The notes under the pieces were generated by a model. That model was not told where the DNA came from. It did no database searches and saw only the letters and a list, made by a program, of their open reading frames with translations. The translations under genes and the position numbers were made by a program. A stretch of 18,894 nucleotides of DNA from Bacteroidota bacterium (GTDB lineage: Bacteria; Bacteroidota; Ignavibacteria; Ignavibacteriales; Melioribacteraceae): NCBI GenBank assembly GCA_021786655.1, contig JAJYMU010000075.1, forward strand, positions 1 through 18,894. Reading direction: 5' to 3'. Below are positions 6,699-14,103 of the stretch, piece after piece; position 1 is the first letter of the stretch, and each line of letters starts with the position of its first letter.

Positions 6699-8369
6699 TT
6701 ATGATTTATCAGATGATTCAACTCCAGCATCGGCAGGTAATACCGACTTTGATTTTTTTCTTGCGTATAAAGCCGAAATCAATACAAGTACAATTCCGAG
6801 AAAAATGAACGAGACAATTCTATAACTCGGATCCAAATCTGTTGTGCCGACAAAAAGCACATGCAATACCGTTAACAAAAATGTGAGCAGCGCCATCCAG
6901 CGGTATTTTTTATTCTTCAGAATTACACTCATCACGTAGTACGACAGCGCCACAAATGTCCACGAGAGACTTACATAATTTTGCGGCATGATATGATATA
7001 ATGCATACGGAAAAATGAAAAACGCCGCCGCCAGGTAAGAGTTTCTCATTACTTCTGTTTTCAAATCCAACCGATCTTTTTTCCAATTCAAAATTCTTGC
7101 GTTGGTTAGGGCGACAATTCCAAAGCTTAAACTGACCACTCCAAAACTTCCCGATAACGCCAGGTAAGAAAAGAATATTATTATATACATTACAAAATTT
7201 GCAACGATGATAAACTTAGACCGGAACCAGATTGCCGTGGAGACAACAATTATGCTTTGCCAGCTGAGCCAAACAAAGTAATCCGGTTCTTTGAATTGCG
7301 CTACGATCGCTATGCTTAATGCAGTGTAGCCCAGAATCGAGTAAAAGAAGGCGGCGTATTTGCTTTCTTCTTTAACCCAGAACAAAACGGAAATCGTTAG
7401 GAATATTATGGAAGCAACAAAATGCGATAGTGGCAAAATCTCTTTGTACTTAAGAAGCGTGATTAATAAGAAGAATCCGTACGACCAAAAACAATTGAAA
7501 AGCGAATTTAATATTATAGTGTACTTTTCAGCTTCCTTATTTTGATGATACAAACTTGCCGAAGCAAAGATTGCTGCGTAAACTAGATAAGCAAAAAGAT
7601 TGATCTCTGGAAGCGTTCGAAGACCAACTTGATTTCCAACTACGGGGTCGTTGATGAACCAGATGAAGTTTGTCAGATACACTAACGCAATTCCAAAATT
7701 GTAAAGCGGGTTCCAGTCAAATTTTATTTTCAGGTGAACGATGAAAAAGGAAAGAACCATTAAAGAAAGAAAAACGGAATAGCTGTTGTTGCTTATGAGA
7801 ATAGTAATTGCCGCCAGCGTAATTCCGATGGAGCTCAGATAAATTGATTTTCTTCTATAAGCAATCACCAGGTAAAGGACAGATGAAATAGTCAGCAGAA
7901 TTGTTTCAACGATTTCGCTTTCGATAGCGCGTTCAATTCCAAAGTAGTGAAGTCGGAGTGTTGTGAAATACAAAAGCAGCAATCCTCCTCCAAAAATATA
8001 ATGAGAAAGAAACGGCAGCGACTTGCTAGAGTATCTGGACAAAAACATCAGTGCCCCAACTAGCGCATAACCGAAAAGACTAGGCACTGCCGAAGGCAAA
8101 TTTTTGTAAGGAAATGTTAAGAGGAAAACAATACCGATGGCAAGAATGACGATCCCGACTTTTGCAAACCAGAATTGCCCGATTGTTTCTTCAAGGCTAT
8201 CTGCTTGATTGGAAATCTTATGCGGGAATATCGGCGGCAACTTGAATTCATTCTCCGATGAACATTCATCGAGTTGGAGATGAGATTCAATTCGCGAGAT
8301 TCTCGATTCTAAATTTTGTAAGTATGAAACTAACTGATCTTGATTTACTTTGTCAGAGGAAGAGTCCAT
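6699..8369 (-). CDS. DUF2339-like polytopic membrane protein
   Basis: A 556-residue protein with a charged, coiled-coil-like N-terminus (about residues 8-40). After an IGQFWFAKVGIVILAIGIVF segment, which resembles the start of DUF2339 proteins, come roughly 14-16 hydrophobic helices to the C-terminus. There are no heme, FeS or nucleotide-binding motifs. The function of the family is unknown to me. The ATG at 8367-8369 follows GGAGAAA. It is the first gene of the minus-strand respiratory operon and stops 35 nt before the octaheme cytochrome, so it may assist assembly or membrane placement of the complex; that is inference from position. Similarity to DUF2339 is by eye and could be to a related polytopic family. 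Confidence 0.65.
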   Translation of the reverse strand: MDSSSDKVNQDQLVSYLQNLESRISRIESHLQLDECSSENEFKLPPIFPHKISNQADSLEETIGQFWFAKVGIVILAIGIVFLLTFPYKNLPSAVPSLFGYALVGALMFLSRYSSKSLPFLSHYIFGGGLLLLYFTTLRLHYFGIERAIESEIVETILLTISSVLYLVIAYRRKSIYLSSIGITLAAITILISNNSYSVFLSLMVLSFFIVHLKIKFDWNPLYNFGIALVYLTNFIWFINDPVVGNQVGLRTLPEINLFAYLVYAAIFASASLYHQNKEAEKYTIILNSLFNCFWSYGFFLLITLLKYKEILPLSHFVASIIFLTISVLFWVKEESKYAAFFYSILGYTALSIAIVAQFKEPDYFVWLSWQSIIVVSTAIWFRSKFIIVANFVMYIIIFFSYLALSGSFGVVSLSFGIVALTNARILNWKKDRLDLKTEVMRNSYLAAAFFIFPYALYHIMPQNYVSLSWTFVALSYYVMSVILKNKKYRWMALLTFLLTVLHVLFVGTTDLDPSYRIVSFIFLGIVLVLISALYARKKSKSVLPADAGVESSDKS

Positions 8370-8678
8370 TATGTTTCTCCTCGTGCTAATTTTGTATGAT
8401 CAGGTTTCCCGATTATAGATTCCGATTATTAGGGTAAATCCTTTCGATAAATTGTCGCCACAGTGTCAAAAAAAGGCTTTTAAATAAGATATGCGCCTAT
8501 GGATTCCGATTTGAAAATAATTTTATATCCGTTTTGACGCAACAAAAAATTTAACTTTTTAGGGTGATAATAGGATTGAACGGCTTATTTGTTGATGTGA
8601 AAAAAGTAAAGGTCTCACTCCGATTTACCTTCGAAGCGCTAATCTTCTGAAGCCAAATGATTCTTTTTAAAAATAAAT
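8370..8678. other. Gene-free leader region of the respiratory operon
   Basis: These 309 bases hold no convincing reading frame. On the plus strand they contain three exact copies of TCCGATT (8421-8427, 8505-8511, 8619-8625) and one CCCGATT (8408-8414), all in the same orientation; two sit in the longer repeat ATTCCGATT. These could be regulator sites for the operon starting at 8369. The right end holds the terminator-like hairpin of the upstream transporter gene. I see no good -35/-10 pair. Confidence 0.5.
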
Positions 8679-8692
8679 TCAGCTTGCCTGAA
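8668..8692 (-). terminator. Weak intrinsic-type terminator of the transporter gene
   Basis: Read on the minus strand, TTCAG-5-CTGAA (8678-8692) is followed at once by TTTATTTTT. The stop codon (8679-8681) lies inside the second arm. The stem is only 5 bp, so termination may be partial, but position and T-tract fit the end of the gene that starts at 9998. Confidence 0.4.
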
Positions 8693-9998
8693 GTTTTATT
8701 TTTCTAACGCACTTATTAAACGGGCGCATCAGATAGAAATTTGCGGCAAGTCTTCCTAATGTCAGCGCAATAACCGCAGCTACAACACCAATGAAATCAA
8801 AAAAAGTTACCGTTACAAAAAGAATAATAAACATTCCAAGGACTTCGGTAATAATTGCATTAGTAAGCGGTTTTGTCTCACGGCTGTAAATTAAAATAGC
8901 TCGTTCGAAATTAATCCACACAGTCAATAATGGAAACAACGAATAGAGCATTAACGGCAGCAGCGAGAATTGAACAAGCTGAATTGAAAGACCCGATACT
9001 TTCAACAGCCATAAATCTGCCAGAGGTGTAAAAGTTACTAAACTCAAACCAATTACCAATGTGATTCCCAATACTTGCGAAAATCGTTTTAGCTTTTTGT
9101 ATTCGTTTTCTGTTTTTAGCAAAGCTATAACTGCTTCTGGAATTGATAAACCGAATCCTCTGAAAATAAATACCACTGAATTTATTACCGGGAAAACTGC
9201 AAGCGATTCGAGCGCATATCTGCCGTGACTAATGAAAAATGTAACCACCGGCTGAAATCCTAATGAGATGAATGAAGTTAGTGCGAGCGGCAAATAAAAA
9301 TGAAAAATTTCTTTGTAGGTTATTTCTTTATCCGAAGTCACAATACCATTCAAATATTTCTTAACTGATTTATAGGACATGATTCTAGCGGCAATGGCTT
9401 CCATCATAACACCTGCCGAGAGAGATGCGGCGCCAACAACTACACCGTGAGCGTGAGAAAACAAAAACAACATGAACGTGGTTATTCCCATCGATGAAAG
9501 ACGAATAACCGTTCCGTAGGCGACAAAACGTGTAAGGTTCTGTCTGATCAGTATTCCCTGATAAAATCTTCTGTATCCTATCGAGGGCGCCCACGGTATT
9601 AATAAGGCGACTGCCATGTGAGTCAAATGCGAAACTCTGAGCGGAAGATTAAGTAAATCGAGCGCAAAGAAATTAAATACCGGTGGCAATAGAAATATGA
9701 TTATCAAAATTGTGATAAGAGCGTTCACAAGGTAAACGAAATTTCTGAGTTTCAAGAAAGTGTTTTTGTTTTCAACCAGCGCGGTAGATGTGCTCAACAT
9801 CATCATTACCGGCGATTCAACAATGAGTGCTACCGAATACGCTACGCCGAACGCTGCTAAGTTGAATTCAGGATTTGAAATTCGTGCTATGATAGCCGTA
9901 AGAAACGGCATCTCTGCCGACATCATCAGCCAAGTTGCAGAAAGCGGGAACCAAAACCGGAAAATTTTCTTATAGGTAAGTTGAGAATCCGTTGTCAA
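8679..9998 (-). CDS. MATE/MOP-superfamily transporter, possibly ANKH-like
   Basis: A 439-residue polytopic protein with about twelve helices in two similar halves. The N-terminal 'FRFWFPLSATWL' and the repeat-like 'FHFYLPLALTSF' (about residue 231 on) each begin a six-helix bundle, as in MATE/MOP flippases. The 'LAAFGVAYSVALIVESPV' region and overall layout remind me of the ANKH (progressive ankylosis) branch, whose members export citrate/ATP/pyrophosphate-type anions. That is a by-eye resemblance only. Translation starts at TTG (9996-9998): a TAA lies directly upstream in frame and the next ATG is at residue 25, so no other full-length start exists. The TTG overlaps the TGA stop of the trpF remnant, which suggests an old operon with trpF. 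Substrate unknown. Confidence 0.75.
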   Translation of the reverse strand: MTTDSQLTYKKIFRFWFPLSATWLMMSAEMPFLTAIIARISNPEFNLAAFGVAYSVALIVESPVMMMLSTSTALVENKNTFLKLRNFVYLVNALITILIIIFLLPPVFNFFALDLLNLPLRVSHLTHMAVALLIPWAPSIGYRRFYQGILIRQNLTRFVAYGTVIRLSSMGITTFMLFLFSHAHGVVVGAASLSAGVMMEAIAARIMSYKSVKKYLNGIVTSDKEITYKEIFHFYLPLALTSFISLGFQPVVTFFISHGRYALESLAVFPVINSVVFIFRGFGLSIPEAVIALLKTENEYKKLKRFSQVLGITLVIGLSLVTFTPLADLWLLKVSGLSIQLVQFSLLPLMLYSLFPLLTVWINFERAILIYSRETKPLTNAIITEVLGMFIILFVTVTFFDFIGVVAAVIALTLGRLAANFYLMRPFNKCVRKIKLQAS

Positions 9999-10240
9999 TT
10001 AATTCTATCTGCTATTCTAATTTGCTCAAAGAATGATTTCAGCTTTTGCTCGTCAAGTTTGCCGTTGGTTCGAACACCGGAACAGACGTCAACGCCAAAC
10101 GGGTTTACTTGTGCAATCGCATCGGCGACGTTGTTCAAATTTAATCCGCCGGCAAGAAACATTGGTACTTGAATCGATTCTCTTATCTTTCTGCTGATCT
10201 GCCAATCATGCGTTCTGCCTGTTCCGCCAACTTCAGAAAT
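9995..10240 (-). pseudogene. trpF: 3' fragment of a phosphoribosylanthranilate isomerase gene
   Basis: The minus-strand frame ending at TGA 9995-9997 encodes a C-terminal TrpF segment: GGTGRTHDW, then VPMFLAGGLNLNNV (the phosphate-binding loop), then FGVDVCSGVRTNGKLD and a final helix. TrpF converts phosphoribosylanthranilate to the carboxyphenylamino form in tryptophan synthesis. Only about the last 75-80 of roughly 200 residues remain. The first strands, with the catalytic cysteine region, are absent. Upstream of about 10240 the frame continues only by chance through acetyltransferase-gene DNA to a GTG at 10276. A functional (beta-alpha)8 barrel cannot form from this piece. A complete trpF must lie elsewhere if the organism makes tryptophan. 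Confidence 0.8.
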
Positions 10241-10410
10241 TCCAGAGTATCCGCGATTGATTTGTGCGGTTCCCACGGCAGATAATTTGACACTTCCGGT
10301 ATTGATGCATATTCAAAAATGTCGTTTTGATCTTCATGGGACAATTTTCGTAAAATTAATCGCTTGGTACTAAGAATTGGAATTTCCGAAAGGTTAACGG
10401 TGTTACTCAT
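10183..10410 (-). pseudogene. 5' fragment of a GNAT acetyltransferase gene
   Basis: From the ATG at 10408-10410 the frame encodes a typical RimJ/RimL-type GNAT N-terminus: LSTKRLILRKLSHEDQNDIF, EYASIPEVSNYLPWEPHKS, then ADTLEFLK at about residues 54-60. These proteins acetylate N-termini or small molecules. After about residue 60 (near 10231) the homology stops, and the frame runs through trpF DNA to a TAA at 10183-10185, so the acetyl-CoA-binding motif A (Q/RxxGxG/A) is missing. The break falls exactly where trpF homology begins in another frame. This indicates a deletion that fused two neighbouring same-strand genes. A longer reading from 10458 adds 16 residues without family likeness. Confidence 0.75.
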
Positions 10411-10509
10411 AAAATCACTCGAAAAATTGCGTCGAAAATAGTTACATTTATTTGTCAATATTTCGGTTACAATTTACCAATTAGCGTTCAAAGTTGTGAG
10501 AGGTACAAA

Positions 10510-10725
10510 ATGATTTCAAAAGAACTGTTGGATATTCTCTGCTGCCCCGAGACAAAAGCAGATTTGGTTCTCGATGGAAATTTTCTTGTCTCCGTTGATA
10601 AAAACACGCGCAGACGATATAGAATTGAAGATGACATCCCGATAATGCTGATTGAAGAATCCGAACAGCTTGATTTGGAGACATGGAAAGAGATTATGAA
10701 AAAGCACGGCAAATCTTTCGATTGA
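10510..10725 (+). CDS. Trm112/YcaR-family small protein
   Basis: A 70-residue protein with the Trm112 layout: 'LLDILCCPETKADL' (a zinc-ribbon-like first half with a C-C-P pair), a hydrophobic strand, then 'RRRYRIEDDIPIMLIEESEQLD', the family's 'YPI.DGIPVML' signature. In other organisms Trm112 is a small activator of methyltransferases. Bacterial YcaR-type proteins are small and of uncertain role. The second CXXC pair of the zinc site is missing, as in many bacterial members. GAGAGGT before the ATG is a good ribosome binding site. It opens a plus-strand operon and is divergent from the GNAT fragment. Confidence 0.85.
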   Translation: MISKELLDILCCPETKADLVLDGNFLVSVDKNTRRRYRIEDDIPIMLIEESEQLDLETWKEIMKKHGKSFD

Positions 10726-10773
10726 TGCCCGATTAACAAGTAACAAATTATTTCCCACAATTAACCGCCCAAA

Positions 10774-12249
10774 ATGATTATCAAAAAAAATCTTGATGAA
10801 ATACAAAATTTTTTGTCGGACGCTTCCAACTATAAAGGTTCTTGCGATGAAGTGTTCTTCCCGCAGAACGAGGAAGAGCTTGTTCAACTAATCAAGCAAT
10901 TGAACCAAGACAAAAGAAAGGTAACTGTTTCCGGTAACGGAACTGGCATAACAGGTTCTCGCGTACCCGAAGGAGGTGCGGTTATTTCGTTAGAAAAGAT
11001 GAACAAGATTTTAGAATTGAACAAAGAAAAAATGTTTATTCGGGTTGAACCCGGAGTAATTCTGAAAGACATGCAGGACCTGGTTGAATCTGAAAATCTA
11101 TTTTATCCGGTCGATCCGACCGAAAGAAACTGTTTTGTCGGAGGAACTGTCGCAACAAATGCGTCGGGTTCTAGAACATTTAAGTATGGTTCAACCCGTA
11201 ATTATGTTTTCGGCTTGCGGGTTGTTTTACCGACCGGAGATGTAGTTGATATAGAAAGAGGAAAATGTTTTGCGGATAACTTTAATGCAGAAGTTCTAAC
11301 GGAATCCGGTAACAAGATTTCATTCACTCTCCCGGATTACAAAATGCCAGACACAAAAAATGCGGCTGGATATTTTTGTTCGGGCGGAATGGATTTAATC
11401 GATTTGTTTATCGGCGCCGAAGGGACCATCGGCATCATAACCGAAATTAGATTTCGTCTGCTCGATCTGCCAAAAGATGTTTTGTCGTGCGTCGTGTTCT
11501 TTAATACCGAGAATGATGCACTAAATTTTATCGACGAAGCTCGAAACTTTTCGAAACAAAAGTTGGAAGATATAATCTCGGCGCGCAGTTTGGAATATTT
11601 TGATAACAACGCTTTAAACTTCCTGCGCAAAGACTATCCGAGTATTCCACCGGATATTTCCGGCGCAGTTTGGTTTGAACAAGAAATAATGGATAACGAT
11701 GAGGACGTGATTGTCAGATGGACAGAGCTCATCAACAAACATCACGCAGACGAAAACATTGCATGGATCGCCATCGACAAAAAAGAACAGGAAAAGTTTA
11801 AAGACTTCCGACATGCCGCGTCTTGGAAGGTAAATGAATACATAGCAAGCAAGGGACTCAAAAAAGTTGGTACCGATGTTGCGGTTCCTGTTTCCAACTT
11901 CAGACCGTTTCTACAGTGGATGAAGAAAACAGTTGAGAACGCTAAGCTGGAATACATTGTCTATGGTCACTTCGGAGATTGCCATCCGCATCTAAACATG
12001 CTGCCGAGAGATGAATCGGAGTACAAAAAAGCAAAGGAAATTTATTCTAAAATCTGCGAGGAAGCGGTTCGACTGGACGGAACTGTTTCCGCCGAACACG
12101 GAATCGGAAAACTTAAACGCGAATATTTGCTGCTTATGTATGGAGAAGAAACAATTAAAGAAATGGCGAGGTTAAAGCTCGTCTTCGATCCTAATAAAAT
12201 TCTAAACATTGGAAATATCTTTGATGAGAAATACCTGGCGAATGAATAA
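10774..12249 (+). CDS. FAD-linked 2-hydroxyacid dehydrogenase, GlcD/DLD type
   Basis: A 491-residue flavoprotein with a FAD_binding_4 (PCMH/VAO-type) N-terminal domain and a FAD-oxidase C-terminal domain. Visible motifs: VTVSGNGTGITGSRVP at about 50-65 (pyrophosphate loop); a GGTVATNASGSRTFKYG segment at about 123-139; GAEGTIGIITEIRF; the YGHFGDCHPHLN histidine motif; and SAEHGIGKLKREYL near the C-terminus. The family oxidises D-lactate, glycolate or other 2-hydroxyacids and passes electrons to quinone or a partner. No GlcE/GlcF partner lies nearby, so a single-subunit D-lactate dehydrogenase-like role is plausible. It lies 48 nt after the Trm112 gene and overlaps the TPR gene by 8 nt. Substrate is not determined by sequence. 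Confidence 0.9.
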   Translation: MIIKKNLDEIQNFLSDASNYKGSCDEVFFPQNEEELVQLIKQLNQDKRKVTVSGNGTGITGSRVPEGGAVISLEKMNKILELNKEKMFIRVEPGVILKDMQDLVESENLFYPVDPTERNCFVGGTVATNASGSRTFKYGSTRNYVFGLRVVLPTGDVVDIERGKCFADNFNAEVLTESGNKISFTLPDYKMPDTKNAAGYFCSGGMDLIDLFIGAEGTIGIITEIRFRLLDLPKDVLSCVVFFNTENDALNFIDEARNFSKQKLEDIISARSLEYFDNNALNFLRKDYPSIPPDISGAVWFEQEIMDNDEDVIVRWTELINKHHADENIAWIAIDKKEQEKFKDFRHAASWKVNEYIASKGLKKVGTDVAVPVSNFRPFLQWMKKTVENAKLEYIVYGHFGDCHPHLNMLPRDESEYKKAKEIYSKICEEAVRLDGTVSAEHGIGKLKREYLLLMYGEETIKEMARLKLVFDPNKILNIGNIFDEKYLANE

Positions 12250-14101
12250 ACTTAAAGCCACGCTGTTTTTCTCTCTGCTTTTCTTATCTGCAATCGGCTT
12301 ATATGCTCAGATTGAGCCCAACCTGGATAATAAATTCCGTCTTGCTCAAAGCTATGAAGTTGCCGGAAGGCTGGAAAAAGCCGAATCACTCTACAAAGAA
12401 CTCTACGACACACAGCCATGGAATTATACATTTTTCGAATCGCTCAACAAAGTTTTAGTTGCGCAAAAGAAGTATGATAAGTCGGTCGAACTTCTTAACC
12501 AAAAAATTCTTCAAACTCCCAACGACTACAATCTCTACGGATTGCTTGGAAGTACTTACTATATAATGGATCAATCGCAAAAAGCGTACGAGACTTGGGA
12601 TAAAGGGACCAAGATCAGTCCTGAATCGACCGTCGGATACAGAGTGATAGCAAACTATGCTATCGAGAACCGGGCTTTTGATAAAGCAATCGACATTCTG
12701 AAAAAGGGTAAGGAACATTCTGCCGACCCAACGGTTTTTTCGTTTGATCTCGGAAATATTTACGCTGCAAACATGAAATTCAAAGATGCTGCTGAAGAAT
12801 TTTGTTTCTTGATTGAAAAACATCCCGAACAATTAGCCGTTGTAAAGTCACGAATCATGAGTTACATAAATCGTCCTGATGCAACTCAACAAACCATTGA
12901 TGCGGTTAAATCTATTGCCAAATCGAAAGCGATGCCGGAACTGTACGATCTTCTAACATTTGTTTTTGTCTCAAGCGAAAATTTTAAGGATGCTTTTGAA
13001 AATGTTGTCACGTCGGAAAACATTTTTCATGGCAACGGCACAAATATGTTTATCCTTGCTCAAGACGCCTTCAGAACCCGTCAGTATGATTGGGCGGCTG
13101 AAGCTTACAATTTCATTTTAAAAAATTATTCGAATTCTCCATACACACAACCTTCAAAGATCGGATATGCGCGAACGCTTGAATCATCGCTTGATCAGAA
13201 ATTTCTTTCGGCAAACTTTTCGTGGAAACCGTTGTACAAACCGGTTCCGCTTTTCAGCGACGAATACAAGAAAATTATTGAAGCGTACAATGAATTTGTG
13301 AAAGGTTATCCCGACAACGCAATTAACATTGAAGCGCTTTTTAGAATTGCAGAAATTTATAGAACCCGGCTCTTTGATTATTCAAAAGCCGATAGTCTCT
13401 ACAAAAAAATATCGGAAATATCTCCAACCACGAATTATGCGATTCAATCGAATATTTTCCGCGGCAAGATGGCAATTGAAAATGATAATCTAAACGATGC
13501 AGAAAAATATTTCGCTCAAGCCGCTGCAAATGGTCGCATTCAACCGAACGATCTTTCCGAAACCAAGTTTTATCTTGGGCGTATAAATTTTTGGAAAGGC
13601 AATTTTACCGATGCGCTCAAACTGTTTAACGAAGCAACAAAAAATCTTTCCACCGATTTTTCAAATGATGCTCTCGAACTTTCGGCTCTGATCGGCGCAA
13701 CAAAAAAGGATTCGATCAACCTTGTGAGATACTCGCATGCCGACATGCTGGCATTACAAAATAAGATGGAACAAGCTGCGACTGAATTCAAAACTTTAGC
13801 TGATAACCCAAACGTCTTTATTCTAAACGACTTCGCAAAAATAAAATTGGCGGAGATTCTAATCGCAAAAGATGATCTGCCAACCGCAATCAAAATCTTG
13901 GAAGAACTCACCGGAAACGAAAAAAGTGGCATTTTCAGCGAAAAAGCTAATTTCTTGCTCGCAAGGTGCTATCAATATGGAGTAAAAAATCTTCAAAAAG
14001 CTGCAGAAATCTACGAGAAATTACTTGAAAAATTCCCCAACTCCCTCTATTTTGACCGTGCGCGTACTGAACTTAATAAGCTACAAACAAAAAACGGTTA
14101 A
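12242..14101 (+). CDS. Secreted TPR-repeat protein
   Basis: I use the ATG at 12242, which gives MNKLKATLFFSLLFLSAIGLYAQ, a clear signal peptide with cleavage after about residue 23. A longer reading from 12209 lies inside the preceding gene. The 619-residue protein is helical throughout, with TPR-like units such as 'LAQSYEVAGRLEKAESLYKELY', 'GLLGSTYYIMDQSQKAYETWDKG' and, near the end, 'FLLARCYQYGVKNLQKAAEIYEKLL'. Such proteins are periplasmic or outer-membrane-associated scaffolds. Its partner is unknown. It overlaps the dehydrogenase gene by 8 nt and ends 2 nt before clpX, so the three are co-transcribed. Confidence 0.85.
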   Translation: MNKLKATLFFSLLFLSAIGLYAQIEPNLDNKFRLAQSYEVAGRLEKAESLYKELYDTQPWNYTFFESLNKVLVAQKKYDKSVELLNQKILQTPNDYNLYGLLGSTYYIMDQSQKAYETWDKGTKISPESTVGYRVIANYAIENRAFDKAIDILKKGKEHSADPTVFSFDLGNIYAANMKFKDAAEEFCFLIEKHPEQLAVVKSRIMSYINRPDATQQTIDAVKSIAKSKAMPELYDLLTFVFVSSENFKDAFENVVTSENIFHGNGTNMFILAQDAFRTRQYDWAAEAYNFILKNYSNSPYTQPSKIGYARTLESSLDQKFLSANFSWKPLYKPVPLFSDEYKKIIEAYNEFVKGYPDNAINIEALFRIAEIYRTRLFDYSKADSLYKKISEISPTTNYAIQSNIFRGKMAIENDNLNDAEKYFAQAAANGRIQPNDLSETKFYLGRINFWKGNFTDALKLFNEATKNLSTDFSNDALELSALIGATKKDSINLVRYSHADMLALQNKMEQAATEFKTLADNPNVFILNDFAKIKLAEILIAKDDLPTAIKILEELTGNEKSGIFSEKANFLLARCYQYGVKNLQKAAEIYEKLLEKFPNSLYFDRARTELNKLQTKNG

Positions 14102-14103
14102 AA

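Noticed and set aside
10241..10276. GTG start at 10276 for a complete small TrpF-like gene
   Set aside because: The first residues read through GNAT-coding DNA out of frame, and most of the isomerase barrel is absent.
10481..10887. Minus-strand open frames opposite the Trm112 gene
   Set aside because: Shadows of the Trm112 and dehydrogenase genes; no recognisable domain.
12209..12241. Longer start for the TPR protein
   Set aside because: The extra residues lie within the dehydrogenase gene and would hide the signal peptide.
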